Source of the DNA: CAZISM01 sp964541895 | GTDB taxonomy: Bacteria > Zhuqueibacterota > Zhuqueibacteria > Residuimicrobiales > Residuimicrobiaceae | Assembly: GCA_964541895.1 (NCBI GenBank) | Contig: CAZISM010000042.1 | Location: forward strand, 1-41,259 | Direction: 5' to 3' | Length of the DNA stretch: 41,259 nt | Shown: piece after piece, positions 26,808 to 35,423 of the stretch | How positions within the stretch are numbered: position 1 is the stretch's first letter | Layout of the letters: every line of letters starts with the position of its first letter | Made by a program: the position numbers and the translations under genes | The notes under the pieces: generated by a model | What the model was told of the DNA's origin: nothing | What the model saw: the letters and a program-made list of their open reading frames with translations, nothing else | Databases searched by the model: none

Positions 26808-28121
26808 CTAGACCGTCCAGGGACTGCGCATAGCTCTGGTGAGCAGACGCGAAGCCTCTGCATCGCTGAACTGTTCCCGGGCCGGATCCCACTGCAGAGG
26901 TTTGTTCAGTTGTACGGCGATGTTGCCCAGATGACAAACGGTCACCGAACGGGCTCCCACCTGCACGTCGCAGATCGGAACGGTGCGATGACGAATCGCC
27001 TCGATCCAGTCGCCGTAATGGTTGTTGCTGCGATACAAGTGTATCTCGTTGGGGGATAAACGGACGTTTTGCAGATGTTCCGGGCAGGTTTTCAGATGGT
27101 CCCGATTGACTTCCACGGTGCCCTTGCTGCCGGTAAAGAGGATGAGGTTGCTGGTAAAATCGGCTGTGAGCAGGGTGCCGCTGGCATAGCGGTAGGTAAG
27201 ATCCTTGAACTCTTTGCCATCCGGCGGGATGATTTCCACCGGACCGCTTTCATCCATACCCAATCCCCACTGGGCAATATCAAAGTGATGCGCGCCCCAG
27301 TCGGTCATGCCGCCGCCGGAATAGTCGACATAGTCACGCCAGGCCGGAAAACCATCAAAGCTGATGGGCGGCGCCAGGATCGAATGATAAGGACGGAACG
27401 GCGCCGGACCGAGCCAGAGATCCCAATCCAGCTCTGCAGGCATCTTTTCCACGCCGAGATCGCACGGTTGCGGATGGTTGGCGAAACCGGTGGCTATGCT
27501 TACACGCACGGTTTTAACGTCACCGATATAGCCGTTGCGCACCAGTTCGCAGGCGAAACGAAAACGGTTGTCGGATCGTTGCATGCTGCCGGTTTGAAAA
27601 ACTCTGTTCCACTTGCGGGCTTCATGCACCATCTGCCGCGCCTCACCGATAGTCAGTGAGAGCGGCTTTTCACAATACACATCCTTGCCAAGCCGCATGG
27701 CCTGAATGGCCTGCACCGCGTGCCAGTGGTCCGGGGTGGCGATGGCGACGGCGTCAATGTCTTCTCTCTGCAGCAGGTCACGATAATCGCGATAGGCGGC
27801 GCAGCCGCGATAAGAACCGCCGGCCGTGGCCTCGCCGTACGCTTTTTCCACGTACGCCCTGGCCCGGTTCAACTTGTTTTCGTCCACATCGCACACGGCC
27901 ACGATCTGCGTTCCGGCCTGATGTAAAAAACCGCGCAACAGGTAATAGCCTTGCTTGCCGACGCCGATAACGCCCAGGTTGATTCGCTGCGAAGGAGGAA
28001 CAGAATGGCCGGCGCCCATCGCGCTGCCAGGGACCAGCGTCGGCGCTGCCACAGCTCCGGCCAGCCCGACACCCGCATGTGCGATGAAACGACGACGAGA
28101 AATGGATTTCGTAAGGGTCAC
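26808..28121 (-). CDS. Gfo/Idh/MocA oxidoreductase 4, Tat-exported, GTG start
   Basis: The 437-residue protein starts at a GTG (28121) with GGAG about seven bases upstream. The Tat signal is SRRRFIAHAGVGLAGAVAAP. The Rossmann motif is GVGKQG, then AVCDVDE, TPDHWHA and CEKPLSLT with the conserved Lys. The C-terminal half has WDLWLGPAPFRPYHS, GAHHFDIAQWGLG and the tail MRSPWTV. Compared with paralogues 2 and 3, it carries an insertion near residues 90-110 (EKAYGEATAGGSYRG) and a longer substrate loop. It is probably a periplasmic sugar oxidoreductase and heads the septoil-knot and oxidoreductase 3 unit. Confidence 0.93.
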   Translation of the reverse strand: MTLTKSISRRRFIAHAGVGLAGAVAAPTLVPGSAMGAGHSVPPSQRINLGVIGVGKQGYYLLRGFLHQAGTQIVAVCDVDENKLNRARAYVEKAYGEATAGGSYRGCAAYRDYRDLLQREDIDAVAIATPDHWHAVQAIQAMRLGKDVYCEKPLSLTIGEARQMVHEARKWNRVFQTGSMQRSDNRFRFACELVRNGYIGDVKTVRVSIATGFANHPQPCDLGVEKMPAELDWDLWLGPAPFRPYHSILAPPISFDGFPAWRDYVDYSGGGMTDWGAHHFDIAQWGLGMDESGPVEIIPPDGKEFKDLTYRYASGTLLTADFTSNLILFTGSKGTVEVNRDHLKTCPEHLQNVRLSPNEIHLYRSNNHYGDWIEAIRHRTVPICDVQVGARSVTVCHLGNIAVQLNKPLQWDPAREQFSDAEASRLLTRAMRSPWTV

Positions 28122-28212
28122 AGGTGTACTCCAGCTTGATTTAAAATAATCATCAATGTAAAAGACCTGATAATAGAATGCAAGAAAATTCTGGCGTTAT
28201 GGGCGGCCTTGA

Positions 28213-28758
28213 TCAGCGCTCCGTTTTGTGCTCGGTCCATTGAAACAGGGCGGGATCATACCCCTGCTCCTTGAGCAGCGCAAAGATGTTCGCCTTGTCT
28301 GAAGCGGAAATATCCGGAAGCCGCGCCAGTATCCAGCCATATTTTCTCGCCGGATGTCCGACGATGGCCCAGCGATATTCCGGATCCAGGCCGATGATCC
28401 AGTAATCGCCCCAGAAAAGCCGGATACCAAACAGACTGACAAAGCTCACCTGCAATCTGGCGTTGCCACTGCCTTCCAGAACGCGGGCCACTCCATCCGC
28501 CTGATCCATTTCGCCGCTCTGTTTCATGCAGCGATTGACCACGCTGATGCGGCCGTCGCTGCGCAGCGCATATTCTGCGGTGGTATTGCCGGCGCACTGC
28601 TTTTGAAATCGATTCGGCATGCGGGCGATTTCGTACCACAAGCCGACATAGCGGCTCAGGTCGACCTGCGGGACGGTTTGTGGCATCGACGCCGTTGCGG
28701 CCATAATCGCGTGTGCCGATAGAACGAGCCCTGCGCACAGCATAGCTAAAACAGGCAT
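28213..28758 (-). CDS. bacterial lipocalin (Blc-like)
   Basis: The 181-residue protein starts at the ATG at 28758 with AGGAGG four bases upstream. A signal peptide (LAMLCAGLVLSAHAIMAA) is followed by the lipocalin signature YVGLWYEIARMPNRFQKQC (G-x-W at about 44-46) and the typical strands TAEYALRSDGRISVVNRC, RLFWGDYWIIGLDPEYRWAIVGHPARKYGWILAR. Blc-type lipocalins bind fatty acids or lysophospholipids in the envelope. No lipobox Cys is obvious, so it may be soluble in the periplasm. It is probably unrelated to the sugar genes on either side; the 91-nt gap to oxidoreductase 4 is AT-rich. Confidence 0.93.
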   Translation of the reverse strand: MPVLAMLCAGLVLSAHAIMAATASMPQTVPQVDLSRYVGLWYEIARMPNRFQKQCAGNTTAEYALRSDGRISVVNRCMKQSGEMDQADGVARVLEGSGNARLQVSFVSLFGIRLFWGDYWIIGLDPEYRWAIVGHPARKYGWILARLPDISASDKANIFALLKEQGYDPALFQWTEHKTER

Positions 28759-28881
28759 AGGCCCTCCTTTGTCTTTTTGAACAACTCTGGCGGAGCGCGC
28801 CAACCGTGCTGGTGCATCGTGTTTTGCGCTGGTCGGCAGTAACACGGTTACCTCACTCTATAGTATGGCGCGGCCGGGTTT

Positions 28882-29670
28882 TTAACGGCTGGGAACCTCC
28901 AATACCACTCTAAACCCGGTCTGTTTCAACTGATACGCGGCCGGCGCATCACTGCGCGCCGCACAACGACAAGCCATGGCAAAGGCGGCCCAGGAGCCGC
29001 CCCGTATCACGCGATAGGTGCCCTTCTCCGGCCCTCTCGGATCTGTTGCCGCCGCAGCCGGATATTCCGCATCATAGTAATCCGCAACCCACTCGCTGAC
29101 GTTGCCCAGCATATCAAACAAGCCCCAGCCGTTCGCTTCTTTCAAACCGACCGGGTGCGTTTTCTCGTCCGAATTATCACTGTACCAGGCCTGCTCGGCC
29201 AGCGGACTCGCGCTCACAGATGCCGACGAGCGGCCGGCGCGACAGGCGTATTCCCATTCCGCTTCCGTAGGCAGACGATAGACGCGGCCTTCCTTTTCCG
29301 ACAGTTTTTGACAGAAAAGCACCGCCTCCTGCCAGCTCACTTTTTCCATCGGCAGCTGCGGCCCTTTAAAAAAACTTTTGTCCGTACCCATCACCGCCGA
29401 CCACTGCGCCTGCGTCACCTCGGTGCCGGCAAGATAAAAAGCGCGGGAAATGGTGACCTGATGCGGCAGCTCATCTTCCTGGCGACCAACCTCTTCAAAC
29501 GGGCTGCCCATGATAAAGGTTCCGGCCGGTATCAACACCAGCTTCATACCCAGGGTGTTCTCAAAGACTGGCGCCGATTCCTGCGCATAAAGCAGAGCGG
29601 GCAAAAGAGCCAAAAGCAACGAGGCTGTTCGCCTGATATGCGGTCCGGTCGTACGCATGCTGTCATCCAT
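28882..29670 (-). CDS. exported FGE-sulfatase-fold (SUMF1-like) protein, no first active-site Cys
   Basis: I choose the ATG at 29670 (262 residues), with AAGG nine bases upstream. A TTG three codons earlier is the alternative. A signal peptide (LLLALLPALLYAQ) is followed by the full FGE-sulfatase domain: NTLGMKLVLIPAGTFIMGSP, EVTQAQWSAVMG, RLPTEAEWEYACRAG, GLFDMLGNVSEWVADYY and RVIRGGSWAAFAMACRCAAR. True formylglycine-generating enzymes have two Cys in GGS-x-x-C-x-x-x-x-C. Here only the second remains, so it is unlikely to activate sulfatases, and none is in the window. The gene begins 11 nt after oxidoreductase 5 ends, implying co-transcription. Confidence 0.9.
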   Translation of the reverse strand: MDDSMRTTGPHIRRTASLLLALLPALLYAQESAPVFENTLGMKLVLIPAGTFIMGSPFEEVGRQEDELPHQVTISRAFYLAGTEVTQAQWSAVMGTDKSFFKGPQLPMEKVSWQEAVLFCQKLSEKEGRVYRLPTEAEWEYACRAGRSSASVSASPLAEQAWYSDNSDEKTHPVGLKEANGWGLFDMLGNVSEWVADYYDAEYPAAAATDPRGPEKGTYRVIRGGSWAAFAMACRCAARSDAPAAYQLKQTGFRVVLEVPSR

Positions 29671-29681
29671 GCGGCTCAACC

Positions 29682-30890
29682 TTACAGCACCAGACCTTTG
29701 AGATCCGGCTCCATCTTTTCGCCGGCTTTCAGCATCGCGTCCCAGGTCATCTCGCCGTGTTGATACGCCGCCATACGACCGAGAATGGTAGCCAGATTGC
29801 TGCGCACGCTGGGCGCCACGGTGGAGTTGGCATATTTGCTGTTGACGATGTTTTCATAAAAATCGGCGATGTTGCTCTGCGCACCTTCCTTGTACAGGTT
29901 AACCAGTTCGCCGCCTTTGTAGGGCACATTGCCGCGAATGCTCACTGAGCCGAAATAGTTGGTTTCGATGGTGCCTTCGCTCCCGTACATTCTGCATAAA
30001 ATATCATCCTGCCCCTGACCGAGTTGCTTCGAATTGAAAGTGACGAGGACCTTGTTCGGAAAATGATAGATCACTGCAAAATGGTCCCAGCAGGTACCGT
30101 ATTTTCTGGTTTGACCGCCGGTGCCCACGGCTTTTACCGGTGCGGCATCGAGAATCCAGGTGGCCACATCGATGGTGTGTATGTTCTGTTCTGTGATGAC
30201 GTCGCCGGATAATTCCCGGCTCAGTCCCCACGCCCGCAGGCGATCTTCGGCCGTGGTTTCCACCTTTTTGATATACTCCGCTTGCCGGTCCCAGGTCGGG
30301 CCGCAGTGATAGGTCGCTTCGCCGCAGATAATTTTGCCGATTTCGCCGTACTGCACGCGCTTGATCGCTTCACGGTAAAACGGATGGGTTCTGGTCTGGA
30401 AATCGACGAGAAAACAGAGTTTCTTGGCTGTGGCTTTTTTGCCGAGATCGGCAATGGTCAGACAGCCGGGGACATCCACCGCAATGGGCTTGGCGAGAAA
30501 AACGTGGACACCGGCCTGCACCGCCGCCTCGGCGTGCATAGGATGAAAATAGGGCGGTGTTTCGATAACCACCGCATCGACCGATTTGCCGTCCAGCAAC
30601 CGCTGATAAGCCTGCAGCCCGGTATAGCGTCGATTGGCAGGCACCTGAAATTTTTCTCCAGCCGCCTCGGTCTTTTCGGCAAAATAATCAGCCAATGCCG
30701 TGATGGTGAAACCTCCCTGCTCCTGAAACAGATTAGCAATCCAGGTGCCGCGGCCTCCGCAACCGATCAAACCCAATTTGATTTTGCCGTTCGCCTGCGT
30801 CGACCAGATAGATTCGGGGCGGATAATGCTGAATGAGAACGCCGAGCCGCCGGCGCCTTTAATAAAATCACGTCGATTCATTTCTTCCAT
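29682..30890 (-). CDS. Gfo/Idh/MocA oxidoreductase 5, divergent subfamily, Tat-exported
   Basis: The 402-residue protein has AGGAG seven bases before the ATG at 30890 and the Tat signal NRRDFIKGAGGSAFSFS. The Rossmann motif is GCGGRG. The Lys motif reads AKPIAVD, so the usual Glu of EKP is Ala while the Lys is kept. The C-terminal domain has YHCGPTWDRQAEYI, DVITEQNIHTIDVATWILDA and CWDHFAVIYHFP. It lacks the LGPAP and MR-x-PW motifs of the other paralogues, so it represents a separate subfamily. It is likely co-transcribed with the FGE-fold gene. Substrate is unknown. Confidence 0.92.
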   Translation of the reverse strand: MEEMNRRDFIKGAGGSAFSFSIIRPESIWSTQANGKIKLGLIGCGGRGTWIANLFQEQGGFTITALADYFAEKTEAAGEKFQVPANRRYTGLQAYQRLLDGKSVDAVVIETPPYFHPMHAEAAVQAGVHVFLAKPIAVDVPGCLTIADLGKKATAKKLCFLVDFQTRTHPFYREAIKRVQYGEIGKIICGEATYHCGPTWDRQAEYIKKVETTAEDRLRAWGLSRELSGDVITEQNIHTIDVATWILDAAPVKAVGTGGQTRKYGTCWDHFAVIYHFPNKVLVTFNSKQLGQGQDDILCRMYGSEGTIETNYFGSVSIRGNVPYKGGELVNLYKEGAQSNIADFYENIVNSKYANSTVAPSVRSNLATILGRMAAYQHGEMTWDAMLKAGEKMEPDLKGLVL

Positions 30891-30952
30891 ATCATGACTC
30901 CTCTGCTAGTTCGAGCACGGTTGTCGCAGACGGCAGCGGCTGGCTGCGTGCA

Positions 30953-32428
30953 TCACTGGTTCATCCGCCGCCAGGCGGTGATGGAACGGCTGAGATTCTG
31001 CTGCACATCGCCGCCGATTCCGTATCCCTGCAATCCGATCGGTCCCTGATAACCCGCTTCGCGCAGCGTTTTGAGCATTTTTTTGACATCAAAAGAACCG
31101 CTGTCCAGAGGCTGGATCAACTGTTTCCAATCTCCATGGCTGTCGGCGCCGTTAAGGGTGACCAGTTTCAGGTACGGTTTGATCTCCTGCCACAGGCCGG
31201 CATAATTTTCACCACCGCCGACGCGCAGCCAATGGCACAGGTTAAAGGTGACGCCCACATTGGCGCGCTCCGCCTTTTTCGCCAAACGCAATGCGTCCTC
31301 CACCCGTTCCATCCAGAATCCGTAATGGGGATAGAGCACCACCTCCAGCCCGGCTGACGCCGCCATATCCGCCACCTGGCGAATGACCTTGAGCGCCGCC
31401 TCATCTCCTGCCGCAGAGGATGGTGCATGCTGTATCGACTGCAGCGGCAACCATAATTTCGTTTCCCGGCCCCGCAGCATGGCGCAGGCTTGCTGCAAAC
31501 CGGGATTAAAAGCCGGCTTGTCGCCGTCGATACGACCGTCGAGATAGATGGCATAGAGGGTGAGGCCGTTGCGCGTCACATGATACAGCTTTTCGGCCAA
31601 TTTATCACAGCCGGTGTGGTCGATGCCGTCAAAACCCACGGACTTTACCATCGCCACCTGCTCGGCGATGGAACGATGCCGTTCATCGCGGGTGCCGGTA
31701 TCCATGGCGAAAAAATCATTCTCCTGCAGCGGCGCCACCCAGATGTTGCGAAACGCCACCGGGCCGTGGTCCCCCTGCAGCATCAGTGGACCAAGCGGTT
31801 GCTCGTCGTTATAGGTGCTGGACCGCGTTGGCCCTGATACCGCCACATCGCGATGCACAACCAGGCCGTTGTGCACCATTTTTACAAACCGCGCCGGTTC
31901 CGTTTTTCGGCCATGGACGAAACGCGGCGCCCTGAACACGGCGTCAAAGGTCTGCCACTCGCCGGGCGGCAACGAAGCGTTCACGGCCGGCGCATAGCCT
32001 TCATACCCCTTTGGTTCACGGCTGTCATCCCAGCGCTGGTAAATGCCGCCGCAGTCAAGGTAGCCGGGCTTGCCGACGCCCCAGCTGTCATATACCTGCA
32101 TTTCATAACGGCCCTGCACATACACCCCGGAATTGGAGCCGGCGGCCATCATGAACTCGACATGGATTCTGGCATCTGCGAACTCGGCCTGTGAAATCAG
32201 ATTGGTTGTTTTCCCATCCGCGCCGTTGATGAGAGCGCCTTCGCCCGATTCAGATCCCAGCCGTTTGGGATCGTCGCTTCGCATAAACGCATCACCAGCC
32301 ACTTGCCACGTGCCCAGAGGGGAACGCCACGATGCCAGGTCTTTGCCGGTAAGATAAACCCGGCCGGAAGGGGCTTGCGCCGCTGCCAGCACCGGCACCA
32401 GCACGAGAAGGTATTTTATCCTCTTCAT
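30953..32428 (-). CDS. DUF1080 (3-keto-disaccharide hydrolase) fused to xylose-isomerase-like TIM barrel
   Basis: The 491-residue protein starts at the ATG at 32428 with AGGTGG four bases upstream, and a signal peptide follows (KYLLVLVPVLAAAQA). Residues of about 23-235 are a DUF1080/PF06439 jelly roll (NSGVYVQGRYEMQVYDSWG, YNDEQPLGPLMLQGDHGPVAFRNIWV), a family that includes 3-keto-glycoside hydrolases. Residues of about 250-490 are a sugar isomerase/epimerase-like TIM barrel (VKSVGFDGIDHTG, VGVTFNLCHWLRVGG, GPIGLQGYG). The canonical metal-binding Glu residues read YPHYG and LQGYG here, so the metal site is altered. Repeat copy C lies 35 nt upstream. It may hydrolyse a keto-glycoside and then rearrange the product. 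Confidence 0.88.
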   Translation of the reverse strand: MKRIKYLLVLVPVLAAAQAPSGRVYLTGKDLASWRSPLGTWQVAGDAFMRSDDPKRLGSESGEGALINGADGKTTNLISQAEFADARIHVEFMMAAGSNSGVYVQGRYEMQVYDSWGVGKPGYLDCGGIYQRWDDSREPKGYEGYAPAVNASLPPGEWQTFDAVFRAPRFVHGRKTEPARFVKMVHNGLVVHRDVAVSGPTRSSTYNDEQPLGPLMLQGDHGPVAFRNIWVAPLQENDFFAMDTGTRDERHRSIAEQVAMVKSVGFDGIDHTGCDKLAEKLYHVTRNGLTLYAIYLDGRIDGDKPAFNPGLQQACAMLRGRETKLWLPLQSIQHAPSSAAGDEAALKVIRQVADMAASAGLEVVLYPHYGFWMERVEDALRLAKKAERANVGVTFNLCHWLRVGGGENYAGLWQEIKPYLKLVTLNGADSHGDWKQLIQPLDSGSFDVKKMLKTLREAGYQGPIGLQGYGIGGDVQQNLSRSITAWRRMNQ

Positions 32429-32463
32429 GAAACCACCTGAATAGTACGACAGGCCAACGAATA

Positions 32464-32509
32464 CCTGACCCGGGTAAACCAAAAGAAAACGTCAGGCATC
32501 GCTTGCCCG
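32464..32509 (-). repeat. upstream repeat element, copy C
   Basis: The 30-nt core (32464-32493, minus) shares 23/30 bases with copy A, including GGTTTACCCGGGTCAGG. It is preceded by a hairpin, CGGGCA and TGCCTG around a five-base loop (32493-32509, one G-U pair). It sits 35 nt upstream of the DUF1080 fusion gene. Confidence 0.6.
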
Positions 32510-32548
32510 GTTTGTCCGAAAAATAATTCGTAATACAATAACGATCCA

Positions 32549-33922
32549 CTAAAGGCGCCAGGGCCCGCGCATGGGCTTGCTGGTGGCCATTCGATTCGAT
32601 TCCGCGTCATTGGTCACCTCTTCGCTGACCGGATCCCATTTGAGCATTCCCCCTTTGAGCATGGCGATGTTCAGCAGATGGCATATGGATGCCGTCCGGT
32701 GGCCGATCTCTTCATGCGCCAGCGGTTTGCTGCGTCGACGGACGCAGTTGAGAAAATCGCGGTGATGGCCGGGACTCCTGCCGACATGAATCTCTGAGGG
32801 GCCGATTTTTTCCTGCAATATGGACTTCGGCTCTGCCTGCAGCCGGCCGCCGTGGATATGAATGAAAATCCAGCCGTCGCGGCCCACCAATTTCAGGCCG
32901 CGTTCACCGCTGCTGCCGCCGTGCATGACCACGCCGTTAGCATAGGTGCAATGAAAATCATACTCGATAAAACAGTCGTAAATGCCGTTCCTGATCTGCC
33001 GGCCCCTGGCCTCGATGACGACAGGACCGGTATCATCCGTGTTGTTGATCAGCTGGGCAAGGTCGATGATGTGCGCACCCCGATCCGTCATCTCACCGCC
33101 GCCAAACTCCATAATGTAGCGCCACCAAAAGTGGGTGCGGCCCTGCATATAGGGCGTAAAGGATGCAGGCCCCAGCCAGAAATCATAATCCAATCCAGCC
33201 GGCACCGGCCTGGGCGGCCGCGGCTGCGTGATCCGTTGCATGGCCAGATGCTGTGGATCGTTGTTGGGCATATTGATATAAATTTCCTGCAGCGGCCCGA
33301 TACGACCGTTGCGCACCAGTTCGCAGGCGAAGCGAACGCTGTCGTTGGACCGTTCGTGACTGCCCGTCTGCAGCACAGCCTGATGGCGTTGTACGGCCCG
33401 GCACAGAGCCCGGCCCTCGGGAATGGAATTGACCAGCGGCTTTTCGCAATACACATCCTTGCCGGCTTCGACCGCGGCTTTGGCTATCAAACCGTGCCAG
33501 TGGTCAGGCGTGCATACGCAGACCGCATCGATGTCGGATCGCCGCAGCAACTCGCGGAAATCGTGATACAGCGACAGGTCTTGGCGCTGAAACGGCTTGT
33601 TCACCTCACTGTGAAATTGCTCCGCTCTCTGCAACGCCGGCTCCAGCCCGGCCTGGCTGGAGCCGGGAAATTGATAGAGCATGTCGTAATCGTCACTGCC
33701 GCTGTTGACGTCACACAAAGCGACGAGTTGCACATCCGCCTGGCTGATAAACGCGCGCATGTTTTGCGTGCCCTGGCCGCCCAGGCCGATGGAGGCCAGG
33801 GTGATGCGATCGCTGGGGGCCATCGCACCGTTCCGTCCCATAGCCCGCGCCGGTATGATGGTCGGAGCCAGCAAGGCGGCACCGCCGCCGGCGGTGTGCT
33901 TGAGGAACTGGCGTCGATTCAT
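32549..33922 (-). CDS. Gfo/Idh/MocA oxidoreductase 6, Tat-exported
   Basis: The 457-residue protein has AAGGAG eight bases before the ATG at 33922 and the Tat signal NRRQFLKHTAGGGAALLAP. The Rossmann motif is GLGGQG, then ALCDVNSGSDDYD, TPDHWHG and CEKPLVNS. Compared with paralogues 2-4 it has an insertion of about 30 residues after the first strand-2 acidic motif (to about residue 115). The C-terminal half has YDFWLGPASFTPYMQGRTHFWW, GAHIIDLAQLI and the tail MRGPWRL. It lies 120 nt upstream of the DUF1080 fusion. It may supply the keto-sugar that enzyme would cleave; this is inferred from context. Confidence 0.92.
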   Translation of the reverse strand: MNRRQFLKHTAGGGAALLAPTIIPARAMGRNGAMAPSDRITLASIGLGGQGTQNMRAFISQADVQLVALCDVNSGSDDYDMLYQFPGSSQAGLEPALQRAEQFHSEVNKPFQRQDLSLYHDFRELLRRSDIDAVCVCTPDHWHGLIAKAAVEAGKDVYCEKPLVNSIPEGRALCRAVQRHQAVLQTGSHERSNDSVRFACELVRNGRIGPLQEIYINMPNNDPQHLAMQRITQPRPPRPVPAGLDYDFWLGPASFTPYMQGRTHFWWRYIMEFGGGEMTDRGAHIIDLAQLINNTDDTGPVVIEARGRQIRNGIYDCFIEYDFHCTYANGVVMHGGSSGERGLKLVGRDGWIFIHIHGGRLQAEPKSILQEKIGPSEIHVGRSPGHHRDFLNCVRRRSKPLAHEEIGHRTASICHLLNIAMLKGGMLKWDPVSEEVTNDAESNRMATSKPMRGPWRL

Positions 33923-34017
33923 TCAGGATTCTCCTTGGTTATGACTCTTGTTTTCGCTGCGGGAAACATATCGAAATCCGCGCCGGGAGACCGGGCTGGC
34001 CGCAAACGCGCGCCGGC

Positions 34018-35379
34018 CTAGCCAAGATGCCACGGGCTGCGCAGCGGCCGCGACAAATACCGACTGGCCACCGCGTCGTTGACGATGATCTCTTTTTCCG
34101 GGTCCCAGCGAATCGTACGGCCGGTGCGAACGGCAATATCGCTTAAATGTGAAATCATATCCGACTGCACGGCGGATTCCACCGTACAAATTGCCTGCCT
34201 GCGGGTGCGCACCGATTCGACAAAATTGCGGTAATGGTTGCTGCTCTGATAGAGGTTGATCTCTTGCGGAGAAATTCTCACCGACAGCAGCGACGCCGGA
34301 GAGGCCTGCACCCAGGTCCGGTCAACGCTGACCCAGCCCTTGTCGCCGATAAAACAGGTGCCATGATCGCGGAACACCGGCAGATAAGAGGGCACGCTCT
34401 TTCGTGCCACGCCTTCGCTCATAAAGTGCATGCGCACGCCGTTTTCATAGGTGCACCACACATCCCAGTCGCTGACCGTTTCAAACATGCCCCCTTGCGG
34501 AATCTGACCGCTGCCGCTGTATTCCACTGGCGCGGTGTGATCGGTGTCCAGGCCCCACTGGGCTATGTCCAGCGGGTGAGCACCCCAGCCGGCAATAAAA
34601 CCCAGGGCGTTATCATAATGGTGCCAGCTGCCGTAGGAGGAGCAGCGATCCGCGGTATACGGCGTCACCGGAGCAATGCCCAACCACATATCATAATCAA
34701 AATCCGGGGGCACCGGAATGGGGACCATGGAGCCGTTCAAGCCGACAAAGGCGGTTTCCTGGCTGTGGATGTCGGCGCACCAGGCATCGATGGTGTGCAC
34801 CTGGCCGATATAGCCGTTTCGCACCAGTTCGCAGGCAAAACGAAAATCGCGATCAGAGCGCTGCTGGGTGCCGTATTGGAAAATAGCGCCGCTGCGCTGC
34901 ACCGCCGCCCGCAGGGCCTGATTAAGGGCCACGCTGATCCCCAGCGGTTTTTCCACATACACATCCTTGCCCGCTTGCACCGCCGCCAGAGCGACAGGCA
35001 CATGCCAATGATCCGGTGTGGCGATCACCACGGCGTCAATGTCGTCGGCAGCCAGCAGCTCGCGAAAGTCGCTGTAGACCCGTGTCCCGGTGTAGGGCGT
35101 GCCCTGTTTCTTGGTGTAAAAGGCGTTAATCTGGGCCTGCCGTTCCGTCCGCCGTGATGCGAAACAGTCACAGACGGCGATCGACTGCGATTCTTCCAGT
35201 TGCAGGAAATTGGACAAGAGATAGCCACCCTGCCCGCCGACGCCGATGTGGCCGAGGGTGATGCGATCGCTCGCCGGCCGGATTCTGTTGGCGGCACGAA
35301 GTGACCGGCTCAGAATAAACGGCGTGGATAACAGGGATGCTTTCAAAAAGTCACGACGGGTCTTGTCATTCGTTTGCAT
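34018..35379 (-). CDS. Gfo/Idh/MocA oxidoreductase 7, Tat-exported
   Basis: The 453-residue protein starts at the ATG at 35379 with GGGAG five bases upstream; the longer frame to 35415 lacks support. The Tat signal is TRRDFLKASLLSTPFIL. The Rossmann motif is GVGGQG, then AVCDCFASRRTE, TPDHWHV and VEKPLGIS. The C-terminal half has YDMWLGIAPVTPYTADRCSSYG, GAHPLDIAQWGLD and the tail LRSPWHLG. It follows the ThuA-like gene by 44 nt. In Rhizobiaceae, ThuA works with ThuB, a Gfo/Idh/MocA dehydrogenase, in 3-keto trehalose metabolism, so this pair is the closest local parallel. Confidence 0.92.
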   Translation of the reverse strand: MQTNDKTRRDFLKASLLSTPFILSRSLRAANRIRPASDRITLGHIGVGGQGGYLLSNFLQLEESQSIAVCDCFASRRTERQAQINAFYTKKQGTPYTGTRVYSDFRELLAADDIDAVVIATPDHWHVPVALAAVQAGKDVYVEKPLGISVALNQALRAAVQRSGAIFQYGTQQRSDRDFRFACELVRNGYIGQVHTIDAWCADIHSQETAFVGLNGSMVPIPVPPDFDYDMWLGIAPVTPYTADRCSSYGSWHHYDNALGFIAGWGAHPLDIAQWGLDTDHTAPVEYSGSGQIPQGGMFETVSDWDVWCTYENGVRMHFMSEGVARKSVPSYLPVFRDHGTCFIGDKGWVSVDRTWVQASPASLLSVRISPQEINLYQSSNHYRNFVESVRTRRQAICTVESAVQSDMISHLSDIAVRTGRTIRWDPEKEIIVNDAVASRYLSRPLRSPWHLG

Positions 35380-35423
35380 ATGCACTCCCGACAGTAAAAA
35401 CAGCTGCCGCCCCAAAGATGGTT

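Noticed and set aside
32852..34021. A 389-codon plus-strand frame
   Set aside because: It is antisense to oxidoreductase 6; the composition is typical of shadow frames.
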